Assembly (NCBI RefSeq): GCF_028898945.1
Contig: NZ_CP118607.1
Location: 4,388,001-4,452,000 of the forward strand
Source of the DNA: Pseudomonas sp. PSKL.D1
GTDB taxonomy: Bacteria; Pseudomonadota; Gammaproteobacteria; Pseudomonadales; Pseudomonadaceae
Length of the DNA: 64,000 nt
Direction: 5' to 3'
In this document: one piece after another, positions 8,000 to 16,511 of the stretch
Layout of the letters: each line of letters begins with the position of its first letter
How positions within the stretch are numbered: the stretch's first letter is position 1
Made by a program: the position numbers and the translations under genes
The notes under the pieces: generated by a model
What the model was told of the DNA's origin: nothing
Seen by the model: only the letters and a program-made list of their open reading frames with translations
The model's database searches: none

Positions 8000-9328
8000 T
8001 CAGCCCAGCGATGCAGCCTGTTGCAAGTTCAGCGAGCGGGTTTCGGGGGCCAGGGCGACGGAGAAGGCCAGGCCGACGAAGGTCACGGCAGCGGCGGCGT
8101 ACATCGTGGCGCCGATGCCATAGCTGTCGAGGGCGATGGGCACCAGCCAGGTACCGACGGCGGCACCGACCCGCGACATCGAAGTGCCCACGCCCACGGC
8201 GCCAGCACGGATTTCGGTAGGGAACAATTCGTTGGGGTAGACCAGCTGCAGCACCTGGGCGCCGCCGATGAACAGCGCATAGGCACCGAACAACACCAGG
8301 ATGAGCATCTCGTTACCGTTGCTGAAGGCGCCCAGCCCCAGCAGGGCCAGGCCCGACCAGAAGAAGCTGTGCAGCAGTGTGGTGCGCCGGCCAATGGTGT
8401 TCAGCAAACGGGTACCGATGATGCAGCCGACCACGAACAGGAAGGTGATGGCGATCGAACCGATCGAGGCCCAGTCACCCTTCAGGTTAAGCGCGCCCAG
8501 CACTTTCGGCGCAAAGGCGTACACGGCGAATACCGGGATGACCGAGCAGGTCCAGAACATGGTGACGAACAGCATGCGCTTGCCATAGCCGGAGTGCAGC
8601 AGGCTGAGGAACGACAGTTTGCGGGTCTTGGGCTCCTCCGGCAGGTTGCGCAGGGAGAACGCGTCGCCATACACATCCTTGATCACCTGCTCGGCTTCGG
8701 CGGCGCGGCCCTTGCTGATCAGCCAGCGCGGGGATTCCGGGGTGCCCAGGCGGATGGCGAACAACAGTGCGCCAATCACCGCGGCACTGGCCAGCACCAG
8801 GCGCCAGGCCTCGTCGCCCCCATGACGCAGGATGGCTTCACCAACCAGGTAGGCGGTGGCGGCACCGGCAAACCACAGCACGGTCAGGGTCGCCAGGCGT
8901 GGGCCGCGGTTTTTCTTGGGCAGGAATTCCACCAGTAGCGAGGTTGCCACCGGGTACTCGATGCCAACCGCAATGCCGATGGCAAAGCGCAGCAGGAACA
9001 AGGCAAGTGCCGACTCCACCCAAAACTGTGCGACAGACGACAGGATGAACAGGGTCGGGCCAACGAAGAACACGCGCTTGCGGCCAAAGTGGTCAGTCAG
9101 CCAACCACCGAAGAAGCCGCCGAAGAAAATCCCGATCAACGCCGAGGCGGCGATCATGCCCTGCCAAAAACTGGTCAGGCTCAGGCCTGCCGACATCTGC
9201 ACCATGGCCACGCCGATGATGCTCAGCACATAACCATCGACGAACGAGCCGCCGCCAGAGCGCACGGTCAGCCACTGGTGAAAACGGTTGATCGGTACAT
9301 CTTCAATCGAAATATTCGGACTTGTCAT
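8000..9328 (-). CDS. MFS transporter, general-substrate/metabolite:H+ symporter type
   Basis: About 442 residues with twelve predicted membrane segments. Major-facilitator signatures are present: GGWLTDHFGRKRVFF in the loop 2-3 position, ESPRWL after helix 6 and YPNELFPTEIRAGAVG before helix 11. These resemble the sugar-porter and aromatic-acid/metabolite symporter families. The in-frame ATG at 9328 is chosen over one 15 bp upstream because AGGAA lies 5 nt before it. It lies between the FAD oxidoreductase and the DapA-family gene in the same operon, so it very likely imports that pathway's substrate. No residues identify the ligand; a small carboxylate, sugar acid or amine are all possible. 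Confidence 0.88.
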   Translation of the reverse strand: MTSPNISIEDVPINRFHQWLTVRSGGGSFVDGYVLSIIGVAMVQMSAGLSLTSFWQGMIAASALIGIFFGGFFGGWLTDHFGRKRVFFVGPTLFILSSVAQFWVESALALFLLRFAIGIAVGIEYPVATSLLVEFLPKKNRGPRLATLTVLWFAGAATAYLVGEAILRHGGDEAWRLVLASAAVIGALLFAIRLGTPESPRWLISKGRAAEAEQVIKDVYGDAFSLRNLPEEPKTRKLSFLSLLHSGYGKRMLFVTMFWTCSVIPVFAVYAFAPKVLGALNLKGDWASIGSIAITFLFVVGCIIGTRLLNTIGRRTTLLHSFFWSGLALLGLGAFSNGNEMLILVLFGAYALFIGGAQVLQLVYPNELFPTEIRAGAVGVGTSMSRVGAAVGTWLVPIALDSYGIGATMYAAAAVTFVGLAFSVALAPETRSLNLQQAASLG

Positions 9329-9511
9329 TGTTGTTCCTGCCACTTCATCTGCATGTACGAATTCAAGGCGAGTGCGGCCGCGACACTGAATAAAACATTC
9401 AGCCCCGGGTGATCGGCGTACTCTTCCCGACCATCAAATTCGGGCAAAGGGTGCCCGTGCCGGTTAAATAAGCCCGGCGTAAAAAGTGTTATGGCCTAAC
9501 GTCGAATCAGA

Positions 9512-10831
9512 TCAGCTCTCTTTGCCGGCGCGCATTTGCCCCCACATCAGGTTGGCGTTCAACCCCAAAGAAACCAGGGGCTGCGGCGGATTTGCACAAG
9601 GCCCTGGGGCATTGAGCAAAAACTCGATAAGTTCGTTTTTGTCACCGGCGAGCCAGTCAGCCAGCAACTTGCCGGTGACGGTGCCGCGTGTAACCCCAAG
9701 GCCGTTACAGCACAGCGCACCAAATACATTGGGTGCCAACTTGCCAAAAAAGCCCATGTGGTTACGCGACAGCGCAAGTGCACCGCCCCAGGTATATTCA
9801 AAGTTCACGTCCGGCAGCATCGGGAAGCGCCGGGCAAACGATTCGCGGTGGCGTTGCACGAAACGTTGCAGGTATTTGGCATTGCTGCGCCCGTCCGGGT
9901 TGTAGCTGAAGCTGTTGCGCACCAGCAGGCGGTTGTCGACGGTGCGGCGCAGGGTGGTACCGAACGGGTCCGCCGGGATCACGCCCCAATAAGGCTTGCC
10001 GCCCAGGCGCGCTTGCTCGTCCTCGGTCAGCGGGCGGGTGATGCTGCCGTAGGTGAATACCGGCAGCATGCGGCCCTTGAGAAAGCCGAAGCTCATGCCG
10101 AACGCGTTGGTGGTGAGCACCAGCTTGTCGGCAGTGATGGCGCCGTTGGCGTGGCGCAGCAGCACTTTGTTGCCGTATTCGACGTCGGTGATGGGGGTGT
10201 TTTCGTAGAGGGAAACGTTGGCTGGCAGGCTGTCGGCCAACCCTTTGACCAGTGCAGACGGTTGCAGCAGCGCCGTGCCGGGGGTGAACAGGCCCTTGCG
10301 GTAGAAGTGCGTGCCGATGTGCTCGGGCAGGTCGCGCCCTTCGATCACTTCGTAGGGCTGGCCGAGCTTGTCCAGGCCACGACGATAGGCGTCGAGCACC
10401 GCAATGCCACGGTCTTCGATGGCCGCCTGGTACTTGCCACAATGGCGGAACTGGCAGTCGATGTCGAACTGGTCGATCAGTTCCTTGAGAAACGACTGGC
10501 CGCCCAGGTTGAGCTTGAGGATGGTCTTGGCGATGTCGATGTCACCGATGTAATCCTCGGCCCCGATGTCGTGGGGCAGGTCGATGGCAAAACCGGCATT
10601 GCGCCCGGAGGTGCCATAGCCAACTTCCTGGGCCTCGATCAGCACGATTTCGTCATTCGGGAAGTTCGTCGCCAACTGGCGTGCCGCCGCAAGCCCTGTG
10701 AAGCCTGCGCCCACCACCACCCAGCGCGCCTGGCTGTGGCCTTTGTGGGCCGGCCTTGGCGTGCGGGTTTTGCTCAGGTGGTACCAGCCACAGGTGGCAT
10801 CATCGGCGGGTAACGAACTTATTCTTGTCAT
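9512..10831 (-). CDS. FAD-dependent amine/amino-acid oxidoreductase (DAO family, OrdL/PuuB-like)
   Basis: A 439-residue flavoprotein with an N-terminal extension of about 35 residues. The Rossmann FAD motif VVVGAGFTGLAAARQL then starts near residue 38, and YGTSGRNAGFAIDLPHD near residue 72 is the FAD-contact signature of the OrdL/PuuB group. The C-terminal WGGALALSRNHMGFFGKLAP block is also typical. It is expected to oxidise a C-N bond of an amine or secondary amino acid. It is the first enzyme gene downstream of the GntR regulator (about 60 bp gap). With the PuuC-like dehydrogenase at the operon end it would give an oxidase-aldehyde dehydrogenase pair, but no puuA or puuD partners are present, so putrescine catabolism is not supported by context. 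Confidence 0.88.
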   Translation of the reverse strand: MTRISSLPADDATCGWYHLSKTRTPRPAHKGHSQARWVVVGAGFTGLAAARQLATNFPNDEIVLIEAQEVGYGTSGRNAGFAIDLPHDIGAEDYIGDIDIAKTILKLNLGGQSFLKELIDQFDIDCQFRHCGKYQAAIEDRGIAVLDAYRRGLDKLGQPYEVIEGRDLPEHIGTHFYRKGLFTPGTALLQPSALVKGLADSLPANVSLYENTPITDVEYGNKVLLRHANGAITADKLVLTTNAFGMSFGFLKGRMLPVFTYGSITRPLTEDEQARLGGKPYWGVIPADPFGTTLRRTVDNRLLVRNSFSYNPDGRSNAKYLQRFVQRHRESFARRFPMLPDVNFEYTWGGALALSRNHMGFFGKLAPNVFGALCCNGLGVTRGTVTGKLLADWLAGDKNELIEFLLNAPGPCANPPQPLVSLGLNANLMWGQMRAGKES

Positions 10832-10892
10832 GTCACTAACCTGGATCGTCGTGTTGTCGAGTGGTCAGCGCCTGCGGCGGCGACCGGGTAAC

Positions 10893-11609
10893 TCATATCT
10901 GAATCGGTACATCCAGCCCTTGTGGCGCGGCGTACTCGGCCATGCGCCGGCGCGACAGTTCAAAGTGCTCGCGCACCAGTTGCCCGGCAGTTTGCGGGTC
11001 ACGGCCTTCAATGGCCTGGATCATCTGCTCGTGCTGCTCGCAGGCCAGTTCCAGGTCGCGCTGCATGTCGTCGGTGGTGGGGTGGCGGTAGAAAATCTTG
11101 CCCAGCCGGGTGTGGTCGATCAGCAGGCGACGCAGGCTTGGCAACAGGTAGTCGTTGTGCGCCATCTTGCCGATTTCCAGGTGGAAGGCGTCGTTGTGGA
11201 GCACGCGGTTTTCCACGTCGCGCTCTTCGATGGCCTGGCGGAACTGGGCCTGGATGCCCTTGAGCACTTCGATTTCGGCTTGGGTGGCGTTGGTCGCGGC
11301 CAGCTGGGTAGTGGCGATGTAGATCAGGGGCGCGGCGACGAAGAAGCTGTGCAGCGAATCGTGGTTCATGGCGGCCACGCGCGGGGCGCGGTTGGCCTCC
11401 AGCTCGATGTAGCCTTCGGCGGCAACCTGGCGCAGCAGTTCGCGAACCGGCGGGCGCGACAGGCCGAACTCATCACACAGGGCCAGTTCATCCACCACCG
11501 CGCCTGGCGCCAGCTCCATGCTGAGGATACGGCGGCGCAGGGCTTCGGCAAGGACGGCCTTGCGGTCCTGCGGCACTTCTGCACTGAGCGGTTGAACGGT
11601 GGCTTTCAT
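10893..11609 (-). CDS. GntR-family (FadR/FCD subfamily) transcriptional regulator
   Basis: About 238 residues: an N-terminal winged HTH (LAEALRRRILSMELAPGAVVDELALCDEFGLSRPPVRELLRQVAAEGYIEL) followed by a helical FCD ligand-binding domain. The FCD domain has metal-binding His candidates (NDAFHLEIGKMAHN; ELACEQHEQM). It is predicted to repress the downstream oxidoreductase-MFS-lyase-ALDH operon in response to a carboxylate inducer. ATG 11609 is chosen over 11630 because GAAGG lies just upstream, whereas the earlier codon has no ribosome-binding site. A 15-bp palindrome at 11673-11687 is a likely autoregulatory operator. The regulator is the first gene of the operon, which is common for local GntR repressors. 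Confidence 0.9.
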   Translation of the reverse strand: MKATVQPLSAEVPQDRKAVLAEALRRRILSMELAPGAVVDELALCDEFGLSRPPVRELLRQVAAEGYIELEANRAPRVAAMNHDSLHSFFVAAPLIYIATTQLAATNATQAEIEVLKGIQAQFRQAIEERDVENRVLHNDAFHLEIGKMAHNDYLLPSLRRLLIDHTRLGKIFYRHPTTDDMQRDLELACEQHEQMIQAIEGRDPQTAGQLVREHFELSRRRMAEYAAPQGLDVPIQI

Positions 11610-11672
11610 GGCGGCCTTCTTTATTGTCATAGCGCTGTGTCTACTATTTGTATAACGACTATAGGGCACTGT

Positions 11673-11687
11673 TAGACAATGTGTCTA
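11673..11687. promoter_or_regulatory. Candidate GntR operator (TAGACA-atg-TGTCTA)
   Basis: A perfect 6-3-6 inverted repeat about 64 bp upstream of the GntR start. The half-site TGTCTAC recurs at 11638-11644, between this palindrome and the gene, 44 bp apart. The AT-rich TTGTATAACGACTAT between them could hold promoter elements. Position and symmetry fit an autoregulated GntR promoter. Binding is inferred. Confidence 0.45.
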
Positions 11688-11848
11688 CAGCATTTTCGAT
11701 GAACGGTGAAATCACTGGAAAGCCCGGGTTTGTTGGCTTTTAGGGACATCAGGGGGGAGATTAAACACGCTGGGGGCTGCATTGCCAAACGTGACAGGAA
11801 ATTGTCCGGATGAGACATGGCGATATTTTGTGTCGGGCGTGAGATCGG

Positions 11849-11917
11849 GCGCCGCATCGCGGATAAATCCGCTCCTACCGCATACCTGTAGGAGCGGATT
11901 TATCCGCGATGCGCCGC
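11849..11917. repeat. REP pair, head-to-head
   Basis: Inverted REP units with outer gcgccgcatc/gatgcgccgc arms, located just after the 3' end of the GabP-like gene and upstream of the GntR promoter region. The two units are separated by about 12 bp. Confidence 0.93.
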
Positions 11918-11938
11918 GCAGGCGGCGCTCGAACCTCA

Positions 11939-13336
11939 TCAAACCGCTGCCAACGCCTCCCGCCGCTCATGCCGCCGGCTGCTGATGACGCCCAAAATCA
12001 GAATCACCACCGCCAGCGCCAAGGTCAGCGACACCTCCATCCGGTGCTTGGGCATCACGAACATCGTCCCCAGCGCAAACACGATGAACCCGATCACCGC
12101 ATAGGTCAGCCATGGGTACAGCCACATCCGGAAGGCAATCTCCACATTCTGCCGCTGCAACAGGGCACGCATGCGCAGTTGCGAGAAGGCGATGGCCAGG
12201 TATACCAGCAAGGCAATCGAGCCAGAGCTTGCCAACAGGAAGGCAAACACCTCGGCAGGCGCGAAGTAATTGACGACAGTGGCCAGCATGCCGATCAACG
12301 TGCTGCCAATCACCGCCGCACGCGGCACACCCACTTTGGACGTGCGCTGGATAAAGCCCGGCGCATCGCCCCGCTTGGCCAGCGAATAAAGCATTCGCGA
12401 CGAAATATAGATCGAAGAATTCAGGCAACTGGCCACCGCTACCAGCACCACCATGTCAACCAGCAGCTTGGCATACGGAATGTTCATGATCTCCAGCGCC
12501 CGCTGGTAGGAGCCCTGCACCGGCAGCAAGGGGTCGTTCCACGGCACCACCGAGATGATCACGAAGATCGACAGCAGGTAGAACACGCTGATGCGCCAGA
12601 TCACCGAACGGGTAGCCTTGGCGATGTTGCGGGCCGGGTCTTTGGACTCGGAGGCGGCAATGGTCACCGCTTCAGTGCCCAGGTAGCTGAACATGGTGGT
12701 GAGCAAGGCGCCGATGATGGCGGTCCAGCCGTTGGGCATGAACCCGCCCTCGGTTTCCAGCAGCAGTGGCAAACCACTGACTTCCCGCCCAGGCAGTACG
12801 CCGGCCAGGGCTGCGGCGCCCAAAGCGATGAACGCAACGATGGCAATCACCTTGAGCATGGCGAACCAGAACTCGAATTCGCCGTACTTGGCCACGCTGA
12901 ACAGGTTGGTGGCGGTCAGCAGCACGGTCATGCTCAGGGCAAAGAACCAGGCATCGATGTGCGGGAACCAGTTGTTGAGCACCACGCCGGCGGCGATGGC
13001 TTCGATGGGGATCACCAGCACCCAGAACCACCAGTACAACCAGCCGATGGTAAACCCGGCCCAGCGCCCGATGGCGCGGTCTGCGTAGGTGGAGAAGGAG
13101 CCGGTGTCGGGGCTGGCGACGGCCATTTCACCGAGCATGCGCATCACCAGCACCACCAGCGCCCCGGCCAGTGCGTAGGCGACAATGGCTGACGGGCCCG
13201 CGGCGGCAATGGCATGACCAGAGCCGATGAACAACCCGGCACCGATCACCCCGGCGATGGAAAGCATGGTCACATGGCGTTGCTTGAAGCCTTGGGCCAG
13301 CTGGTTGCCGGCGCCGTTCGCGCTTGTCGTTGTCAT
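11939..13336 (-). CDS. gabP: GABA/amino-acid permease (AAT/APC family, GabP-like)
   Basis: About 465 residues with twelve predicted transmembrane helices. The AAT-family start QGFKQRHVTMLSIAGVIGAG includes the conserved helix 1 GVIGAGLFIGSG, followed by PDTGSFSTYADRAIG and the FSYLGTEAVTIAASESKDP block. It reads as a close relative of Pseudomonas GabP, a proton-coupled importer of GABA and related omega-amino acids. ATG 13336 is preferred over 13423, since AGGGATCAGG precedes it and the longer form has a non-hydrophobic 29-residue extension with no counterpart in GabP. The gene stands alone, flanked by REP pairs, with no catabolic gene beside it. A GABA aminotransferase and SSADH lie 35-40 kb away at 48-52 kb. 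Substrate specificity within AAT permeases is uncertain. Confidence 0.85.
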   Translation of the reverse strand: MTTTSANGAGNQLAQGFKQRHVTMLSIAGVIGAGLFIGSGHAIAAAGPSAIVAYALAGALVVLVMRMLGEMAVASPDTGSFSTYADRAIGRWAGFTIGWLYWWFWVLVIPIEAIAAGVVLNNWFPHIDAWFFALSMTVLLTATNLFSVAKYGEFEFWFAMLKVIAIVAFIALGAAALAGVLPGREVSGLPLLLETEGGFMPNGWTAIIGALLTTMFSYLGTEAVTIAASESKDPARNIAKATRSVIWRISVFYLLSIFVIISVVPWNDPLLPVQGSYQRALEIMNIPYAKLLVDMVVLVAVASCLNSSIYISSRMLYSLAKRGDAPGFIQRTSKVGVPRAAVIGSTLIGMLATVVNYFAPAEVFAFLLASSGSIALLVYLAIAFSQLRMRALLQRQNVEIAFRMWLYPWLTYAVIGFIVFALGTMFVMPKHRMEVSLTLALAVVILILGVISSRRHERREALAAV

Positions 13337-13565
13337 CCTGATCCCTGCTGTTGTTTTCTTTGTGGGGGGGACGTGAAGCTCCTGGGTCGAAACCCAGCGT
13401 GGATGAGCTTCGCGCCTGGTCACGGTAATGCAGCCGGGTACGCAGCCAGTTGCCTGAATCCGCCAGGAACATGACCAGACATGACCCAGTACCGCCTGGC
13501 AGCCGGAATGAACCCATGCGAGGCCGGGGCGGTCGGCTGCTTACACATCACAGGGAGGGCTTGCC

Positions 13566-14033
13566 ATGCTTGATCGTCATGTTGAAGACCACAATGTGCA
13601 TGGGCTGGAACGGGTCGGTTCACTGGCCGGCGGGGCGCTGATGTTCAGCAAAGGGCTGCGCCACGGTGGCTTTATTGGGCTATTGCAGATGGTCGTGGGC
13701 GGCCTGGCCGTGGCGCGCGGCATCAGCGGGCACTGTGCGACCAAGGCGTGGTTCCAGGACCATCGGCAGGAGTACTTGCGGTTGCGCTCGGATATTCAGC
13801 GCAGTGCGGCGGAGCTGGAGGCGTTGAAGCGCAGTGCGCGGGCGGCTACGCGGGGGTTGGGGTGGTTGGGGATTAGGGGGTTTCCTGTACTGGCCCCATC
13901 GCGGATAAATCCGCTCCTACAGGGTAACGTTGCGCCTGTAGGAGCGGATTTATCCGCGATGAGGCCAGTACAGGTTAATCCAGCACCTTGCTCTGCAACA
14001 CCTCGGACCGCCGCCCCAGCACGTTCTCGCTGA
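13566..14033 (+). CDS. DUF2892-type small membrane protein with REP-encoded C-terminus
   Basis: 155 residues. The first 75 or so match the DUF2892 (YgaP-type membrane) pattern: GLERVGSLAGGALMFSKGL, two hydrophobic helices (GGFIGLLQMVVGGLAVARGI), then SGHCATKAWF. A charged helix (YLRLRSDIQRSAAELEALKR) follows. From about residue 108 the frame continues into the REP pair, encoding SRINPLLQ and VGADLSAM, and ends inside the antisense 3' end of the next gene (59 bp overlap). The native stop has apparently been replaced or bypassed. ATG 13566 is the only start keeping the DUF2892 domain. Function is unknown. Confidence 0.7.
   Translation: MLDRHVEDHNVHGLERVGSLAGGALMFSKGLRHGGFIGLLQMVVGGLAVARGISGHCATKAWFQDHRQEYLRLRSDIQRSAAELEALKRSARAATRGLGWLGIRGFPVLAPSRINPLLQGNVAPVGADLSAMRPVQVNPAPCSATPRTAAPARSR
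13884..13974. repeat. REP pair with long flanking inverted arms, inside a coding frame
   Basis: Head-to-head REP units enclosed by a further perfect CCTGTACTGGCC / GGCCAGTACAGG arm, giving a very long potential hairpin. It lies within the open reading frame of the DUF2892 gene and ends immediately before the stop codon of the convergent M61-like gene. Confidence 0.93.
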
Positions 14034-15183
14034 TCTGCACGAACTCCGCAGTGCTGACACTCGGAAGGCGCATCAACGCCCGCGCCACGTCATCGAGCGA
14101 GCGCTTGGACTGGGTATGTATGCGGATCTCCTTGTCCAGCGCCTGCAGCAGCAACACGCCACGGGCCACCTGCGCCGGGCTGGCCCGCTCGGCTTTGAGA
14201 TTGGTGACCTTGGCCCCCTGCTTCTGCAAACGCGCCAGCCATACCTGGTAACGGTCGTCACTCACGCCCCCAGCGCGGCGCAGCAACTCATTGGCGTAGT
14301 AATCGGTCAGACTCTCGCCAAGCCAGTCGCTCTGCTTACCGACGCGAATCTGCGCAAACAGCTGCACCAGTTCACGCAGCAACGGGCTGCTGCCACTCTC
14401 GCTGACCATCGGCCGGCCGCTGTGCAGGTACAACGAACCATGTGCTGCCATGGCACCGCGCCACATGCCATCGCGGGCGCCGATCAACAGCAGTTTGGGC
14501 GGGTTACGTGGGAACACGGCCTGCAGGTGTGGCCACACAAAGGTCAGCAAGGTCAGGCTGTCCATGCGGCGCATGCCCTGCCCCACCGGCGCGGCCACGG
14601 TCACGTCGGTTTCGCCCAGGCGCGCACGGCGGCTGCCCAGGTCGCCCGCGAGCATCCATCCGGTGGGGCGGTCGAACAGGCGCGAAACGTTATCGATGCG
14701 GAACTTGTCCTTGCCGATGCGTGGCCAGGCGGTTTCGATGCTCTTCCAGCCTTCGGGCAGGTCAACCGACAGGCGGGCCACCAGCTCGGTGCCATCCTGC
14801 TGGTCCAGCCTTGCGGGCGGCACCAGTTGGTCACCCTGGAACAACGCCCAATGGGTAGTGATGCGTGAGGTATACGCGCCGCTGCGCTGTTGCTGGTCGA
14901 GTTTTACCCGATAACTGAGGCTGGTTTTGCCCGCCGCGGGGTGCCACACGCCACGCTGGCCCTGCTCCTGCCACTGGCCGTCGGCCTGAAAGCCACTGTA
15001 GGCACCGGCCTTGCCCAGGTCGAAATCCAGGCTGCGCACGGCGCTGCCTTCAGCCAGGGTCAGGCGCACCTCGGCCTGGCCGCTGGCAGGTAACAGGCGC
15101 ACTTGATAGTCGAGGTCGACCTTTTTCGCCCAGGCCGGTGAACTGGCCAACAACCCCAAAAGCAGCAACAACTGGCAACGCAT
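13975..15183 (-). CDS. Periplasmic M61-like peptidase homologue, catalytically degenerate
   Basis: A 402-residue exported protein with a Sec signal peptide (cleavage near SPAWA/KKVDL). The N-terminal beta-rich half resembles the M61/M1 domain (LDYQVRLLPASGQAEVRLTL). The central part resembles the gluzincin catalytic domain, ending in WLGESLTDYYANELLRRAG at 287-305, the equivalent of the ligand-Glu helix. The HExxH helix should be at about 270-274, but reads R270-E-L-V-Q274, so both zinc-binding His are lost. It is therefore probably a pseudo-peptidase or binding protein. It stands next to ycgN on the same strand (41 bp gap), with a REP at its 3' end. The remote-family assignment rests on pattern, not alignment. 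Confidence 0.65.
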   Translation of the reverse strand: MRCQLLLLLGLLASSPAWAKKVDLDYQVRLLPASGQAEVRLTLAEGSAVRSLDFDLGKAGAYSGFQADGQWQEQGQRGVWHPAAGKTSLSYRVKLDQQQRSGAYTSRITTHWALFQGDQLVPPARLDQQDGTELVARLSVDLPEGWKSIETAWPRIGKDKFRIDNVSRLFDRPTGWMLAGDLGSRRARLGETDVTVAAPVGQGMRRMDSLTLLTFVWPHLQAVFPRNPPKLLLIGARDGMWRGAMAAHGSLYLHSGRPMVSESGSSPLLRELVQLFAQIRVGKQSDWLGESLTDYYANELLRRAGGVSDDRYQVWLARLQKQGAKVTNLKAERASPAQVARGVLLLQALDKEIRIHTQSKRSLDDVARALMRLPSVSTAEFVQISENVLGRRSEVLQSKVLD

Positions 15184-15224
15184 ACAGAAACTCCTTGTTC
15201 CCCAGCGGCGACGGCCCGTGCCGC

Positions 15225-15674
15225 TCAGCTGGCGCGAAAGATCAGGTGGTCTTCCCAGTCGTCTTCATCCACGTCGTGTTCACTGAGCATACGCCCCGAC
15301 TGGGAAATGCGCTGTTCATGCACCTGCTTGCGGTCACCACAGACCAGGTGGTGCCAGGCGGGCAGGTCCTTGCCTTCGCTGACCAGGCGGTAGCCACAGG
15401 TGCTGGGCAGCCACTTGAACTGGTCGGCCTTGCCCGGGGTGAGCTGGATGCAGTCGGGCACGTGGGCGAAGCGGTTGGGGTAGTCGCTGCACTGGCAGGT
15501 GTCCAGGTCGAGCAGTTTGCAGGCGATGCGCGTGTAATAGACGCTGTTGTCGTCCTCGTCCTCAAGCTTTTGCAGGCAGCACAAGCCGCAGCCGTCACAC
15601 AGCGACTCCCATTCTTGCGGGCTGAGTTGTTCGAGGGTCTTGCGCCGCCAGAATGGCGCGGTGTCGGCGATCAT
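15225..15674 (-). CDS. ycgN: YcgN family (UPF0260) cysteine-cluster protein
   Basis: About 149 residues, highly similar by eye to E. coli YcgN. The Cys motif [16 protein letters not shown] (CxxCxxCC) lies near the N-terminus. Further Cys follow in the [20 protein letters not shown] and [10 protein letters not shown] blocks, then [20 protein letters not shown]. The cysteines suggest Fe-S or zinc binding; the biochemical role is unknown. ATG 15674 is preferred because E. coli YcgN has a similarly short lead before the [10 protein letters not shown] block and AGGAA lies upstream. ATG 15692 is also possible. It lies between the nitroreductase (divergent) and the M61-like gene. In enterobacteria YcgN clusters with YcgL, which here is 2 kb away. 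Confidence 0.92.
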   Translation of the reverse strand: MIADTAPFWRRKTLEQLSPQEWESLCDGCGLCCLQKLEDEDDNSVYYTRIACKLLDLDTCQCSDYPNRFAHVPDCIQLTPGKADQFKWLPSTCGYRLVSEGKDLPAWHHLVCGDRKQVHEQRISQSGRMLSEHDVDEDDWEDHLIFRAS

Positions 15675-15820
15675 CACACGGGTTTCCTGCATGGCTCTTG
15701 AGGCCGCGGCACGCGGCGGCGCCAGTCTAGAGCCTGGCCTTCGGCAACGCCATACCGCTTGTCAGTGGCGGGTGGACGCAGTAGCGTTCGGTCTTTCCCC
15801 TTCATGTTGCAGGAGCAGCC

Positions 15821-16414
15821 ATGAGCGCCACCCCCCGCGTTGCCGATTACGCCATCAACGAGCAGTTCATTAACCGCTGGTCGCCGCGGGCCTTCACCGC
15901 CGAGCCGATCAGCGAAGAAACCCTGCTGAGCTTCCTGGAGGCCGCACGCTGGGCGCCCTCGGCCTACAACTCGCAGCCGTGGCGCTTCTTGTATGCCCGC
16001 CGCGACACGCCGAACTGGGAGCGCTACCTGAGCCTGCTGGTGCCGTTCAACCGTAGCTGGGCGCAGCAGGCGTCGGCGCTGGTGCTGGTGATGTCCAAGA
16101 CCACTTTTGCCGCACCGGGAGCCAGCGAAGAAAAGCCGGCGCTGTGGCACACCTTCGATACCGGCTCTGCCTGGGGGCACATGGCGTTGCAGGCGAGCAT
16201 CAGCGGCTGGCACACCCATGGCATGGCCGGGTTTGACCAGGAACTGGCGCGCAAGGAGCTGAAAGTGCCGGAGGGCTATGTGCTGCATGCGATGGTGGCG
16301 ATTGGCAAGCTGGGGGACAAGGCCAGCCTGGATGAGGCGCTGCAGGCGCGGGAAGTGCCTAGCCCGCGTCGGCCGTTGAGTGAGTTGGTGGCGGAGGGGG
16401 ATTTTAGCCTGTAG
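15821..16414 (+). CDS. Nitroreductase-family FMN oxidoreductase
   Basis: A 197-residue FMN-dependent NAD(P)H oxidoreductase of the nitroreductase fold, probably a homodimer acting on nitro compounds, quinones or another small oxidant. FMN-binding signatures are clear: NRWSPRAFT near residues 18-26 (phosphate-binding Arg/Ser/Arg) and EAARWAPSAYNSQPWRFLYA near 45-64. WGHMALQASISGWHTHGMAG near 118-137 matches the dimer and FMN region. ATG 15821 follows GCAGGAGCAGCC. It is a single-gene unit on the plus strand, divergent from ycgN with about 145 bp between. A REP pair follows its stop. No neighbouring gene narrows the substrate. Confidence 0.9.
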   Translation: MSATPRVADYAINEQFINRWSPRAFTAEPISEETLLSFLEAARWAPSAYNSQPWRFLYARRDTPNWERYLSLLVPFNRSWAQQASALVLVMSKTTFAAPGASEEKPALWHTFDTGSAWGHMALQASISGWHTHGMAGFDQELARKELKVPEGYVLHAMVAIGKLGDKASLDEALQAREVPSPRRPLSELVAEGDFSL

Positions 16415-16419
16415 TCATC

Positions 16420-16501
16420 CTGTGCCGGCCTTATCGCGGATAAATCCGCTCCTACACGAAACCCTGTAGGAGCGGATTTATCCGCGATAAGGCCGGCACA
16501 G
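16420..16501. repeat. REP pair with ctgtgccggcc flanks
   Basis: Head-to-head REP units enclosed in a perfect ctgtgccggcctt/aaggccggcacag arm. It sits in the convergent gap between the nitroreductase and the D-2-hydroxyacid dehydrogenase genes, starting 5 bp after the nitroreductase stop. Confidence 0.94.
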
Positions 16502-16511
16502 CCACTACCAA

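Noticed and set aside
5528..11609. Assignment of this operon to putrescine (Puu) degradation
   Set aside because: PuuB- and PuuC-like enzymes are present, but no glutamylpolyamine synthetase or PuuD hydrolase; a DapA-family lyase has no place in that pathway.
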